Shown piece after piece: positions 1 through 9,546 of a stretch of 64,000 bases of DNA. The notes under the pieces were generated by a model, which saw nothing but the letters and a program-made list of their open reading frames with translations, did not search any database and had not been told where the DNA came from. Positions within the stretch are counted from its first letter, which is position 1. The number at the start of each line of letters is the position of its first letter. The position numbers and the translations under genes are program-made. The stretch comes from Leptothoe sp034932105 (GTDB lineage: Bacteria > Cyanobacteriota > Cyanobacteriia > Phormidesmidales > Phormidesmidaceae). The stretch is from positions 87,535 through 151,534 of the forward strand of contig NZ_JAYGIG010000002.1 in NCBI RefSeq assembly GCF_034932105.1, in the 5' to 3' direction.

Positions 1-1103
1 CGACCACTGGGGGTGAGATACTTAGCAATAGTCACCGCGATGCCAGAACCATCCCCTAGGCCGCGCACCGACTGCACCAACCCTTTACCAAAGGTCTTCG
101 TCCCCACCAGCACCGCCCGATTATTATCCTGCAGGGCCCCAGACAAAATTTCACTGGCACTGGCCGAGCCACCATCCACCAACACCACCAAGGGTTTATC
201 AGTCAAAGCTCGATTGTTGGCCACATTTTCATCCAAGGTGCCTTCACGGTTCACCGTCGAAACAATAGTCCCGTCACTCAGCCACATGCGGGAAATATCA
301 ATACTGGAATAGAGCAAACCACCCGGGTTAGAACGTAAATCCAGAACGTAGCCCGTCACATCACGCAGCTCCAGCTCTTGAATAGCCTCACGCATCTCAG
401 ACGCAGCATTGGCACTAAACTGCGTCAGGCGAATGTAGCCGACACCGCCCTCCTGTTCCGGATGGTAGGCATAGCGTACGGGATGAATCTCAATCCGAGC
501 ACGCACCAAATCAAAGTCAATCTCCTCACCCTCACGGAGTACGGTCAGAGTAACCTCAGAATCCACCGGACCTCGGATCAAGTTCACCGCATCACTGAGA
601 TCCATCCCTGCGGTGGTCTGACCATCAATACGGATCAGCACATCTCCAGAACGGAGACCCGCCTCAAAAGCCGGTGTATCCTCAATGGGAGAAACCACGA
701 CGATTTCTTCCGTTTCTTCTTCCTGGGAAATCTGGATACCTACACCGGTCAACTCACCGGAGGTATCGATTTGCATATTGCGAAACTCCTCGGGATCCAT
801 GAAGCGCGTGTAAGGATCCCCAAGGGAATCTACCATTTCCCTAATGGCTTCGTAGGCATCACCACTGTCGGTATAGTCACGATTGAGATAGTCGGTGCGG
901 ATAGCCTGCCAGTCTTGAGCATTAAATGTTTCATCAACATACTCGTTATCGATCAGCTGCCACACTTCATCGATCACCTCTTTCGGGCTCTCCCTAAAGA
1001 ATGCCTGACTCTGAGACCAGTGAATGCTAGTACCTGCCACAACAACAGCCATACTTGCCAAAGCTGCCGCACCCAAAATCAGGCCATGCTTCTTGGTTGC
1101 CAT
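1..1103 (-). CDS. Carboxyl-terminal processing protease (S41 family), C-terminus beyond window
   Basis: 367 codons are visible, running off the left edge, so the gene is partial at its 3' end. An N-terminal hydrophobic segment (about residues 8-24) suggests export to the lumen or periplasm. A PDZ domain follows (about 105-190, with the LTGVGIQ and GLRSGDVL signatures), then the S41 protease core. The catalytic serine lies in the GGSASASE motif (Ser315) and the general-base lysine in TFGKG (Lys340), the 25-residue spacing usual for Tsp/CtpA. Family members trim C-terminal extensions; CtpA matures the D1 protein of photosystem II, while CtpB and CtpC have other targets. I cannot say which paralogue this is. 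The ATG at 1101-1103 begins the only long frame. Confidence 0.93.
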   Translation of the reverse strand, partial: MATKKHGLILGAAALASMAVVVAGTSIHWSQSQAFFRESPKEVIDEVWQLIDNEYVDETFNAQDWQAIRTDYLNRDYTDSGDAYEAIREMVDSLGDPYTRFMDPEEFRNMQIDTSGELTGVGIQISQEEETEEIVVVSPIEDTPAFEAGLRSGDVLIRIDGQTTAGMDLSDAVNLIRGPVDSEVTLTVLREGEEIDFDLVRARIEIHPVRYAYHPEQEGGVGYIRLTQFSANAASEMREAIQELELRDVTGYVLDLRSNPGGLLYSSIDISRMWLSDGTIVSTVNREGTLDENVANNRALTDKPLVVLVDGGSASASEILSGALQDNNRAVLVGTKTFGKGLVQSVRGLGDGSGIAVTIAKYLTPSG

Positions 1104-1409
1104 AAAAAGAGATCCAGAAAAAATTAGGACGACACGTACTGAACCAAACAGTATAAATAGCTAACTCACACCTTATAAATATATAAGCTTTGCTCAGTCG
1201 ACGCAGGCATCGTACATATATTTAGTCCATATAGTCATTCAATGCAGCTTAGCAACTCTTCCGGAAAATTGGCTAGATTTTCAGTCAATCTCCTACAAGT
1301 TACTAGACTAACAAACGGGGATTAAGGTTCAAAATAAGGCTTCGTTTGCTAAACAAAATTAACAAATTGGCATGATTTAACCATAAAAGCTTCCTTAGAA
1401 ATACCAAAT

Positions 1410-1460
1410 CCCCATCTAAAACCGTTGCTTTCTTGAGCAAAAAATAGTTTTAGATAGGGA
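1410..1460 (-). terminator. Candidate terminator or hairpin downstream of ispG
   Basis: Arms at 1410-1422 and 1447-1459 (core CTAAAAC/GTTTTAG) pair over about 13 positions with one G-U on the minus-strand transcript. The enclosed 24 bases contain a second small stem (TTGCT/AGCAA). It lies 30 bases after the ispG stop. The stem is AT-rich and there is no long U-tract, so termination is inferred from position. The rest of 1104-1409 is AT-rich spacer, presumably holding the protease promoter; I see no gene there. Confidence 0.4.
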
Positions 1461-1490
1461 CACTAAATTGAGCATGACCGTTAAAGAAAC

Positions 1491-2717
1491 TTAGCTTCCG
1501 GGCTCCACCCAACGACCATCCCCCTTAATCAAATTAATTAATTCCACCACCCCCTCCTCTTCCGGTACCCGCTTGATTTCCTCACGGCCCCGATAGAGGG
1601 AGATATAGCCCGGCGTTTTACCCACATAGCCATAGTCAGCATCTGCCATTTCCCCTGGCCCATTGACGATGCAGCCCATTACCGCAATATCCAAACCCGT
1701 CAGGTGGCTAGTGGCTTCCCGCACCCTATGCAAAACCTCCTCTAGGTTAAATAGCGTCCGACCACAAGAGGGGCAAGCGACATATTCCACCATGGTTTTG
1801 CGTAAGCCCAGGGCCTGCAAAATGCTATAGCACACCGGAATTTCTTTTTCAGGGGCCTCGGTCAAGGAAACGCGAATGGTATCCCCAATCCCCTCGGCCA
1901 GCAACGTCCCAATGCCAGCGGTGGATTTTATCCGGCCATATTCGCCATCCCCCGCCTCGGTCACCCCTAGATGCAGCGGATAGGCCATGCCCAACTGATC
2001 CATCCGTTGGGCCATGAGGCGATAGGCCGCCAACATCACGGGCACTCGAGATGCCTTTAAGGAAATAATTAGGTTATGGAAATTTAGGGACTCGCAAATA
2101 CGGATAAACTCCAGGGCTGACTCCACCATGCCCTCGGGGGTATCACCATAGGTAAATAGCATGCGCTCCGCTAAAGAACCATGGTTCACCCCAATGCGCA
2201 TGGCTTTGTTCTGATCGCGCAGGGATATTACCAGGGGCTCAAGGGTTTCTCTAATTTTTTCACCAATGGCATCAAACTCTGCCTGGGTATATTCCGTGCG
2301 GCTGTCACTGGGTTTTTCAAATACGTAAAGCCCCGGGTTGATCCGCACCTTATCCACATGCTTAGCCACTTCCAGGGCAATCTTCATCCCGTTGTGATGG
2401 ACATCGGCCACCAAGGGCACAACCTGGTAAGTAGCCGCCAGCTTTTCCTTAATAGTCGCCAAGGCCTTAGCATGGGCCATGCTAGGCACCGTAACCCGGA
2501 CAATCTCACAGCCAATCTCATGCAAGCGTCGAATCCCGGCCACTGACCCGTCAATATCCAGCGTATCTTCATTGATCATGGACTGTACGACAACCGGGGC
2601 TCCGCCACCAATAATGACGTCACCGACGGGTACTGGACGAGTCTTACGACGAATAATTTGGGTGTCGATCAGTTCGTTGGCACTGGTGTTGGCAGGGGGA
2701 GGCGTCAGGGTTTGCAT
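1491..2717 (-). CDS. ispG: 4-hydroxy-3-methylbut-2-enyl diphosphate synthase IspG (GcpE)
   Basis: 408 residues, normal length for the family. IspG converts methylerythritol cyclodiphosphate to HMBPP in the MEP isoprenoid pathway, which feeds chlorophyll phytol and carotenoids; the cyanobacterial enzyme takes electrons from ferredoxin. The [4Fe-4S] ligands are visible as CPSCGR (Cys315, Cys318), the later cysteine in MGCIVNGPGE (Cys349), and Glu356 of the same motif. The N-terminal TIM barrel contains the family segments VADVHH and RINPG. The ATG at 2715-2717 gives the expected N-terminus. It appears to be a single-gene unit with its promoter in 2718-2995. Confidence 0.97.
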   Translation of the reverse strand: MQTLTPPPANTSANELIDTQIIRRKTRPVPVGDVIIGGGAPVVVQSMINEDTLDIDGSVAGIRRLHEIGCEIVRVTVPSMAHAKALATIKEKLAATYQVVPLVADVHHNGMKIALEVAKHVDKVRINPGLYVFEKPSDSRTEYTQAEFDAIGEKIRETLEPLVISLRDQNKAMRIGVNHGSLAERMLFTYGDTPEGMVESALEFIRICESLNFHNLIISLKASRVPVMLAAYRLMAQRMDQLGMAYPLHLGVTEAGDGEYGRIKSTAGIGTLLAEGIGDTIRVSLTEAPEKEIPVCYSILQALGLRKTMVEYVACPSCGRTLFNLEEVLHRVREATSHLTGLDIAVMGCIVNGPGEMADADYGYVGKTPGYISLYRGREEIKRVPEEEGVVELINLIKGDGRWVEPGS

Positions 2718-2995
2718 ACGTCGAGATACAGATGAATTTACGGTTTAGACCCCATTCAAGTTAGAGGCGTAAGCATTCCCCTAGGAAAAACCTACTGTTC
2801 TGAACGTGGATCTGGCTTATTGTCCTATTGTATTTTGCTAGCGTCCCACAAAATGCAGACGCTTACTGGCAGTCTGGACGACAAAATATCGTTTTACGCC
2901 CATAGCTCACCCTCTAGGCACTCGCTGAAAGCCTTATGGAAAAACTATGGGCGGGGATACTATAGGCAATGCCATCGAGACCGTCATAACGCTGC

Positions 2996-3466
2996 CTAAT
3001 TTAACTTGGCAATACATTCCAATACCAGACGCTGATTAATCAAAGAGAACGGTTGAATATCCAGGGTGCGCCGAAAACATTGAATGGCATCCAGATAATT
3101 GCCTACGGAAGCATGGCATAAACCCAGGCCATGCAAAGCCCCAAAGTGATAGGGAATGAGCTCAAGGGTTTTTTCGCAGTCCTTGGCCGCCGCCAAATAG
3201 TTACCCTGCATGTAGTAAAAGACAGCCCGTCGATTCCAAGCTTCAGCAAAGTCTGGCAGGGTAACTATCAGCTGATCAAGAATCGCTTTAGCATCCTCAC
3301 CTTGCTCCGCTTCCACTAGGGTTTGGCTCTCAATTAAGCGCTTAGCACCTTGGACACCCTTTTGGTGAAACCACATGTGCCAGAATTCTCCTGTTGCTTG
3401 ATTGCGCACGGTTTCATCCGGATCTTTCAATGCCTGCAAGAGGCGATCAATATAGGCAGAATCCAT
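2996..3466 (-). CDS. Small TPR (tetratricopeptide) protein
   Basis: 156 residues. The segment from about residue 50 to 145 carries two to three TPR helix pairs, with AEAWNRRAVFYYMQGNYLAA and ALHGLGLCHASVGNYLDAIQ matching the W/G/Y/A spacing of TPRs. The first 45 residues are helical and begin with a HEAT-like stretch (ALKDPDETVRNQA). There is no signal peptide or membrane segment, so it is probably a cytosolic protein-binding adaptor. The partner is unknown. It stands alone, transcribed away from the gvpN-like gene. Confidence 0.8.
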   Translation of the reverse strand: MDSAYIDRLLQALKDPDETVRNQATGEFWHMWFHQKGVQGAKRLIESQTLVEAEQGEDAKAILDQLIVTLPDFAEAWNRRAVFYYMQGNYLAAAKDCEKTLELIPYHFGALHGLGLCHASVGNYLDAIQCFRRTLDIQPFSLINQRLVLECIAKLN

Positions 3467-3624
3467 CAGTTAAACAGGTTGATCAATCGAATTGGACAGG
3501 TGCCTAGGGCACCTATTGAGCCGTAATCAGCGGTAGCCCTGGGTTGTGAAGAAAATCACAATTCATCTGAACGATGCGGAAAGTACCCACGATGGAATGA
3601 ATAAGTCTGGGGGGCGGCAATAGG

Positions 3625-3642
3625 TAGTGGTGTACACCACTA
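3625..3642. promoter_or_regulatory. Perfect 18-bp palindrome upstream of the gvpN-like gene
   Basis: TAGTGGTGTACACCACTA is exactly self-complementary. It lies 80 bases before the GTG start at 3722 and between two divergent genes. Just downstream, 3664-3682 contains two mutually exclusive small stems (ACACG-GG-CGTGT and CGTGT-CC-ACACG). Such symmetry is typical of a dimeric repressor site. No known motif is recognised. Confidence 0.45.
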
Positions 3643-3721
3643 GGGAAAGCTAAGGCAAATCATACACGGGCGTGTCCACACGTTATAGCCCATACTCCAC
3701 TTACAAAGGATCGGTATCTCT

Positions 3722-4582
3722 GTGTCCACGGTAATTCAGGTGCGCCCCCAGCAGTTTGTCAAGACCGCTGCACTTGAGCAGGTCATGCAGCGGGCGCTAC
3801 GCTATCTCAGGTCTGGCTACTCAATTCATTTAGAAGGCCCAACGGGCATTGGGAAAACCACCTTAGCCATACATCTGGCCGATTGCCGGAGGCAGCCAGT
3901 GATGTTGGTCATGGGGGGCCATGATTTGACCGTGCAGGGGGAATTTAACCACCAAAATTCCTGGTTCAGGGTAGCCTGTCGGGAAGGATGGACCCTGATC
4001 TATGACGAATTTAATCGTTCGCGACCTGAGATGAATACGGCGTTGCTATCTGCCCTAGGGGAAAAGATGTTAGCCCTGCCCCATCCAGGCGGATTAGAGT
4101 ATGTGCCCATTCACCCAGAGTTTCGGGTGATTTTTACCTCTAATGCTGAGGAATACTGTGGCACCTACAGCACCCCAAGCACACTGATTGATCGGGTGGT
4201 GACGATGAACTTACCTGAACCCAACCTCTTGGCGCAACAGCAGCTACTGGTGGAATTGATTGGGATTTCCCTTGAGGCGGCGGCCCTAGTCATTAGACTG
4301 GTGCAGCAATTTTTTCACCATATATCGCCAGAGAGCAGATTTAGTCTCCGCCCACAGCTAATGATTGCCCAAATATGTCACTGTGAAGGCATTGCCGTTT
4401 CGGCGGATGATACTGACTTTAGGCAAGTCTGTCGGGATATCTTGCTTTCCCGTTCCTCCCAGTCAGCCACCGATGCCAATGAGGTGCTTTGGGAAATATT
4501 TAATCAGCTGTCAAGACAAATGCCAGAGATTAAGCCGGTGACGACACCCCAGCTATCCCTAGAACATGCAGGCTCAGTGTAG
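3722..4582 (+). CDS. gvpN: GvpN-like gas-vesicle AAA+ ATPase, orphan and shortened
   Basis: 286 residues from a GTG start with an AAAGGA ribosome site 11 bases upstream. The sequence follows cyanobacterial GvpN: an N-terminal QVRPQQFVKT segment, Walker A GPTGIGKTT (about residues 40-48), Walker B region TLIYDEFNRSRPE, sensor segment FTSNAEEYCG, and the C-terminal lid. GvpN is a MoxR-type ATPase needed for efficient gas-vesicle growth. It differs from standard GvpN in lacking about 35 residues between the first strand and REGW, where the family has the DLIGNQLGY block. No gvpA, gvpC, gvpF, gvpL or other gvp gene is nearby. It may have a role outside flotation, or the remaining gvp genes lie elsewhere. 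Confidence 0.85.
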   Translation: MSTVIQVRPQQFVKTAALEQVMQRALRYLRSGYSIHLEGPTGIGKTTLAIHLADCRRQPVMLVMGGHDLTVQGEFNHQNSWFRVACREGWTLIYDEFNRSRPEMNTALLSALGEKMLALPHPGGLEYVPIHPEFRVIFTSNAEEYCGTYSTPSTLIDRVVTMNLPEPNLLAQQQLLVELIGISLEAAALVIRLVQQFFHHISPESRFSLRPQLMIAQICHCEGIAVSADDTDFRQVCRDILLSRSSQSATDANEVLWEIFNQLSRQMPEIKPVTTPQLSLEHAGSV

Positions 4583-4619
4583 TTTCGCCCCCATAGATCA
4601 CGCCCTCTGAACCACTGCA

Positions 4620-6701
4620 TCAATTCACGGAAAAAGACTCAATCATCCAACGGTCATCCTGCTTTTTGAGATTGTATTCAACCGTCAGCTGATCTTTGAA
4701 TGAAGCCGCTTCGCTCAAAACACCAAATTGATAGGCATTTGCTGTCTCTTCCACATCGGCCGTCACCTTGATTTGATCGTCATCAATCTCTTCAGCAGAT
4801 AGATTTTGGATCGATTGTTCGTACTCTACATGGACACCATCCCTCTGGTTTAGTTGGACCCGATTGGTCCACTCGGACAAGGCTGGTTCCAAGAGAATAT
4901 CTTCGAGGGCGGTCACATCCCAATTGGGCCCCATGGCCTCGCCCTTGGTGGTATACCAAAGTTGAATGGCTTCCTCTGCAATTACCTGCACATCGTCACT
5001 AACCGCTGATGGGGTGCTTTCTTCAGTGGGCAGTTCGATGGCGGGACGCGCTACATCAAGATCCACGGGATCTCCCTTGAGCCTGGGTCCCCCAAACAGG
5101 CCACCAAACCAACCCAATAACTGGGCCACAATGAACCCTAGCAAGCCTAGGCCCAGCAACCCCAGCAGCAGCACAAGGGCCAAACGCCCCCATTTTGGCG
5201 ACGATGATCGTCGTCGTACTTTAGCAGACGAATCATCCAACACCACACTAGAGGCCAATTCATCATCGCCTAGCTGACCATCTGGCGATAGGCTCGACAC
5301 TTCTTCTGCGGTGTAGGTAGGCCGACGGGAGGAGGCAGCGGCTCCGACTCCGACTCCGACAGCAGCAGCTCCGGCAGCAGCACCCACACCCAGGGACTGT
5401 CCGGCCCCAAAGGGGGATTCGCCATAATTGGGACTGGGGGGCGACACGCCATAGCCCTGACCAAATCGGCTCTGACCAAATCGGCCCTGATCAACCTGGC
5501 TGGAAGACATCCCATCGTCGGGAGGCATTGCTTCCAAGTAAGCCTGCACTTGCTCATTGGCAAAGTAGTCTTTCAGGGTGACGTTGCTCTGGTTGAGATC
5601 CCTAAAGAAGGGGAATACATCCTGCTGCAGCCAGCGTTCGGTATAAAGACATAACCCAGGCAGCAGATCGGGAGCCCCAGAAGAATGGCTTTTAATAAAG
5701 GAAATGGGCTCATTTTCATGGCTGCGCTCTAGGGCATAGGTAGCCTCTTCGGTCTGCCCCAGCAGCACGGCACATACAGCCTGCTCTAAATACACGTCTT
5801 GACGTTCGGTCAACAGGGCAAGGCGCTGCTTGGCTTGGCGCACAAGGTTTGGCTGGTGTTTGGCAAATCCCCTTGCTAGGAGCGCATAGACGGACAAGTA
5901 GACACCGACGGAGGACGGGCGCTGGGCCTCGACCTCAAAAATATCCTGCTGTTCTGCCGACGTGAGATAGCTGCGTAACTGCTGGACAAAGCGTAAAAAA
6001 TCTTCAACGCTAAGGCCCGAAGCATCATCATTGGCCCCGTCAATGCCGCCCCGTTTCGCTAGCATGGATTTCAACAGGCTAATGCCCTGCTGCCTAGCGG
6101 CTTTATCCGCTAGGGGACGGGCCACCAATTCTAGAATTCGATAGGGCTTTAGTTTATCCAGGTCTGCTTGGATATCTCTTTGCATCTCAGGAAACAGGCT
6201 TTCTCGAACCATCAGCTCTTGACCTGTTTCCAACGATTCCGCTGCATTTTCGTACTGGTGCTGCTGCCACTGCTCTCGCCCCAGCTCCAGACAGGCCAAT
6301 CCGAGGGAGAGCACAACGTCGGACAGGGCTGCTTGGGCAGTTCCCTCTAAATTGCTAGGGCCACTGCTCAAATAGGGGCGTCCGAAACGAATCACCAGCT
6401 CATATTCACCGAGTTCTAGCAAAATGAGTAGGGCACCAATTAGCTGCCCCTCATAAATCTCGATTGAAACGGGTTCTGAGCCCGCCGCCAATAGCTTGGC
6501 ATCATAGACCTGACGCTGGCTCGAATCCCGCAAAGCATCATAGGCCATATCAATCAGCTGCTTCCGCGACTGAATCGCAAAGTCTGAATACTCCCGCCGG
6601 GGTAACTGTAGAGTACGGTCACGGTGGGCCTGCTCCAGTTGTTCCGCTGTCGCTTGCATGGGTAAACCCAGGATTCGGTAGTGATCTAGCGGAATTTGCA
6701 C
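4620..6701 (-). CDS. zipN: Cell-division protein ZipN/Ftn2 (ARC6 homologue)
   Basis: 693 residues. The N-terminus is a J-like domain (YRILGLPMQATAEQLEQAHR) without the HPD motif, as in plant ARC6. A helical TPR-like middle part follows, then a low-complexity linker (about 400-505) with RFGQ repeats and runs of alanine, glycine and valine. A single membrane helix lies at about 512-535, followed by a C-terminal ARC6-like IMS domain (DUF4101) ending YNLKKQDDRWMIESFSV. The protein tethers the FtsZ ring to the membrane and organises the cyanobacterial divisome. The domain order is complete. The ATG at 6699-6701 is the natural start. It converges with the gvpN-like gene, 37 bases apart. Confidence 0.93.
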   Translation of the reverse strand: MQIPLDHYRILGLPMQATAEQLEQAHRDRTLQLPRREYSDFAIQSRKQLIDMAYDALRDSSQRQVYDAKLLAAGSEPVSIEIYEGQLIGALLILLELGEYELVIRFGRPYLSSGPSNLEGTAQAALSDVVLSLGLACLELGREQWQQHQYENAAESLETGQELMVRESLFPEMQRDIQADLDKLKPYRILELVARPLADKAARQQGISLLKSMLAKRGGIDGANDDASGLSVEDFLRFVQQLRSYLTSAEQQDIFEVEAQRPSSVGVYLSVYALLARGFAKHQPNLVRQAKQRLALLTERQDVYLEQAVCAVLLGQTEEATYALERSHENEPISFIKSHSSGAPDLLPGLCLYTERWLQQDVFPFFRDLNQSNVTLKDYFANEQVQAYLEAMPPDDGMSSSQVDQGRFGQSRFGQGYGVSPPSPNYGESPFGAGQSLGVGAAAGAAAVGVGVGAAASSRRPTYTAEEVSSLSPDGQLGDDELASSVVLDDSSAKVRRRSSSPKWGRLALVLLLGLLGLGLLGFIVAQLLGWFGGLFGGPRLKGDPVDLDVARPAIELPTEESTPSAVSDDVQVIAEEAIQLWYTTKGEAMGPNWDVTALEDILLEPALSEWTNRVQLNQRDGVHVEYEQSIQNLSAEEIDDDQIKVTADVEETANAYQFGVLSEAASFKDQLTVEYNLKKQDDRWMIESFSVN

Positions 6702-7306
6702 AGTGACTTCCTTAGCATTCGAGTTGACTTCGACTTATAACTTATATAGGTGAAACCTTGGAGAACGTCATTGTACAGACATGGACGACCATGGGCGCAC
6801 CATTAGTGTATGAAAACTACCTAAGTAGGTTGAAACACTCGTTTATGTAAAACCGCATTCATAATAGCGATGAAATGCTTATATTTGAAAGCCTACAGCA
6901 ATGAATCAAACTTTTCAGCCAATTGTTCGGGGAAATTAAGGCTTTAAGCCTCCTAGACAGGGCTAGCATTTCTATGTAAATAGGAGCCCGTAAATCCACT
7001 TGCTTTAGCAGTTTCCCCAAAGTAAAAATTTTCATAACATTGCACTTATTCACCACTTAATCCCCACGATTACAGCCATTAAGTCATTGGTAATGTGGGC
7101 TTAATCTAAGTAAAATTTCGGACAGATTCGCACAGATTTAAGAACATCCACCGAGAGGAAAGCTAGATTGTCGTCTAAAATTATGTTCGGTCGATTTTAA
7201 CGTAATCAGGCCAACGACTATTCTGCGTGTGGCAAGTTGATCATGAACTGATCACTATTTTTGGAATAATCATAATTTGTACTGCGGTGGGGCGATTAGC
7301 AAGCCA
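6702..7306. other. AT-rich 600-bp intergenic region between zipN and pdhA
   Basis: These are divergent genes, so both promoters should lie here. Two copies of TGATCA (7238-7243 and 7249-7254), 11 bases apart centre to centre, stand 55-70 bases before the pdhA start and could be a regulator site. A 65-codon minus-strand reading frame at 6859-7056 has no recognisable features and I do not call it. Confidence 0.35.
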
Positions 7307-8335
7307 ATGGTTCAGGAAAGGACATTACCAACATTTCAAGCGACTTCAGCAAAAATAGATCGGCAAGAGGGCCTCAGGATATACGAGGATATGGTTCTGG
7401 GGCGGTACTTTGAGGACAAATGTGCCGAAATGTACTATCGGGGCAAAATGTTCGGTTTTGTGCATCTTTACAACGGCCAAGAAGCTGTATCCAGCGGTGT
7501 GATTAAGTCCATGCGCTCGGATGACTACGTGTGTAGCACCTACCGGGATCATGTTCATGCCTTGAGTGCCGGAGTACCTGCCAATGCAGTCATGGCCGAG
7601 CTTTTTGGGAAGGAAACCGGATGTAGTAAGGGCCGGGGCGGCTCAATGCATATGTTTTCCAAAGAGCACAACCTGTTGGGGGGCTTTGCCTTTATTGGTG
7701 AAGGTATTCCCGTGGCGCTGGGGGCCGCATTCCAGTCCCGCTATCGCCGTGATGCCCTGGGGGATCCGTCTGCTGACCAGGTAACTGCTGCTTTCTTTGG
7801 GGATGGCACTACGAATAACGGTCAGTTTTTTGAGTGCCTAAATATGGCAGCGCTGTGGAAATTACCGATTTTGTTTGTGGTTGAGAATAATAAGTGGGCC
7901 ATTGGTATGGCCCACGAGCGGGCCTCGTCGCAAACTGAGATTTACCGTAAGGCCAGCGTATTTGGCCTGCCCGGTTACGAGGTTGATGGCATGGATGTGC
8001 TGGCGGTGCGGGATGTGGCCCAAGTCGCGGTGGCCCGGGCCCGGGCTGGGGAAGGCCCAACGCTGATTGAATGTTTGACCTATCGGTTCCGGGGGCATTC
8101 GTTGGCGGATCCTGATGAGCTGCGATCGCAAGCCGAAAAAGACGAATGGCAGGCCCGCGACCCCATCACCCGCATGGAAGCTTACCTGATCGAGCAAACC
8201 TTGGCCGATGGCGCCGAGCTCACAGCGATCAAAAAGCGGATTGAGCTGCACATTGAGGACGCCGTCAAGTTTGCCGAAGAAAGCCCCGAGCCTTCGCCGG
8301 ACGAACTCCACCGGTACATTTTTGCTGAAGACTAA
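7307..8335 (+). CDS. pdhA: Pyruvate dehydrogenase E1 component, alpha subunit
   Basis: 342 residues from the ATG at 7307, the usual cyanobacterial start (MVQERTLPTFQ); an upstream in-frame TTG at 7277 adds ten unlikely residues. With PdhB it forms the ThDP-dependent E1 that decarboxylates pyruvate and acetylates the lipoyl group of E2. The ThDP/Mg binding motif runs from GDG to NN (FFGDGTTNNGQFFECLNMA ... ENN), and the GFVHLYNGQEA and STYRDHVHAL segments are typical of E1-alpha. pdhB follows 51 bases downstream on the same strand, so the two are likely cotranscribed and made in equal amounts. Confidence 0.96.
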   Translation: MVQERTLPTFQATSAKIDRQEGLRIYEDMVLGRYFEDKCAEMYYRGKMFGFVHLYNGQEAVSSGVIKSMRSDDYVCSTYRDHVHALSAGVPANAVMAELFGKETGCSKGRGGSMHMFSKEHNLLGGFAFIGEGIPVALGAAFQSRYRRDALGDPSADQVTAAFFGDGTTNNGQFFECLNMAALWKLPILFVVENNKWAIGMAHERASSQTEIYRKASVFGLPGYEVDGMDVLAVRDVAQVAVARARAGEGPTLIECLTYRFRGHSLADPDELRSQAEKDEWQARDPITRMEAYLIEQTLADGAELTAIKKRIELHIEDAVKFAEESPEPSPDELHRYIFAED

Positions 8336-8386
8336 CCCCCGTCCAGTACATCGGCCAATTACGCAGTCAGAAATCACAGGTATCTA

Positions 8387-9370
8387 ATGGCAGAAACACT
8401 TTTATTTAATGCCCTGAGGGAAGCCGTAGACGAAGAAATGGGACGGGATGAAACCGTCTTTGTGATCGGGGAAGACGTCGGTCACTACGGCGGTTCCTAT
8501 AAGGTCACCAAAGGTCTTTACGAAAAGTATGGCCCCCTGCGGGTGCTGGACACCCCCATTGCGGAGAACAGCTTTACTGGCATGGCAGTGGGGGCGGCCA
8601 TGACCGGCCTGCGCCCCATTGTGGAAGGCATGAACATGGGCTTTTTGCTCCTGGCCTTCAACCAAATTGCTAACAATGCGGGCATGCTGCCCTACACCTC
8701 CGGCGGTAACTACCACATTCCCATGGTGATCCGGGGCCCTGGCGGTGTGGGACGTCAGCTGGGGGCAGAGCATTCCCAACGGCTAGAGGCCTACTTTCAG
8801 GCAGTGCCCGGTCTCAAGATTGTGGCCTGCTCTACGCCTTACAACGCCAAGGGTTTGCTCAAGTCGGCCATTCGCGATAAAAACCCGGTGCTCTTCTTTG
8901 AACATGTGCTGCTGTACAACCTCAAGGAAGACCTCCCCAGCGATGAGTACCTGGTGCCTTTGGACAAAGCGGATGTGGTGCGCCCTGGGAAGGATGTGAC
9001 CATCCTCACCTACTCCCGCATGCGTCACCATGTGCTCCAGGCGGTCAAAGGAATTGAAGCCCAGGGCTTTGATCCAGAGGTGATCGATCTGATCTCCCTG
9101 AAGCCCATTGACTACGACACCATTGGCGCATCCATTCGCAAAACCCACAAGGTGATCATTGTGGAAGAATGCATGCGCACTGGCGGCATTGCCGCAGAGA
9201 TTATCGCCTCCATCAATGATCGCTTTTTTGATGAACTCGATGCACCGGTGATGCGTCTGTCCTCCCAAGACATTCCCACCCCCTACAATGGCCGCTTAGA
9301 AAGTCTGACCATTGTGCAGCCTAAGCAAATTGTAGAAGCCGTTGAAAAAATGATGATGGCCCGGGTATAG
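8387..9370 (+). CDS. pdhB: Pyruvate dehydrogenase E1 component, beta subunit
   Basis: 327 residues, full length. Typical E1-beta features are the N-terminal GEDVGHYGGSYKVTKGL segment, the ThDP-side glutamate in TPIAENSFTG, the RGPGGVGRQLGAEHSQ loop and the C-terminal transketolase domain (VIDLISLKPID). It forms the alpha2beta2 E1 tetramer with PdhA. It is the second gene of the pdhAB pair and is followed 22 bases later by an intrinsic terminator, which separates it from secD. Confidence 0.97.
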   Translation: MAETLLFNALREAVDEEMGRDETVFVIGEDVGHYGGSYKVTKGLYEKYGPLRVLDTPIAENSFTGMAVGAAMTGLRPIVEGMNMGFLLLAFNQIANNAGMLPYTSGGNYHIPMVIRGPGGVGRQLGAEHSQRLEAYFQAVPGLKIVACSTPYNAKGLLKSAIRDKNPVLFFEHVLLYNLKEDLPSDEYLVPLDKADVVRPGKDVTILTYSRMRHHVLQAVKGIEAQGFDPEVIDLISLKPIDYDTIGASIRKTHKVIIVEECMRTGGIAAEIIASINDRFFDELDAPVMRLSSQDIPTPYNGRLESLTIVQPKQIVEAVEKMMMARV

Positions 9371-9392
9371 GCCCGTCCGCCTAGGGTTGTGG

Positions 9393-9425
9393 CACCGGGG
9401 ATAGGACTTATCCCTGGTGATTTTC
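9393..9425 (+). terminator. Intrinsic terminator after pdhB
   Basis: An 11-base-pair stem with one G-U (arms 9393-9403 and 9409-9419) and a five-base loop is followed by ATTTTC. It lies 22 bases after the pdhB stop and should isolate pdhAB from secDF. Confidence 0.75.
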
Positions 9426-9546
9426 ATGTGCCTTTTTATGTCCGGCCAAAGGCTAACTGGGCCAGGGGCGGCAACCTATAATAGGATGTTCTGTTGGATA
9501 GCTCAGTCACACAAGGATCGGTGTATGGATAGTAGGGAGAAGGGCC

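Noticed and set aside
378..1127. 249-codon plus-strand frame opposite the carboxyl-terminal protease
   Set aside because: It is the complement of a clear protease gene with PDZ and catalytic motifs.
6859..7056. 65-codon minus-strand frame upstream of pdhA
   Set aside because: AT-rich spacer, no recognisable motif and no supporting ribosome site.
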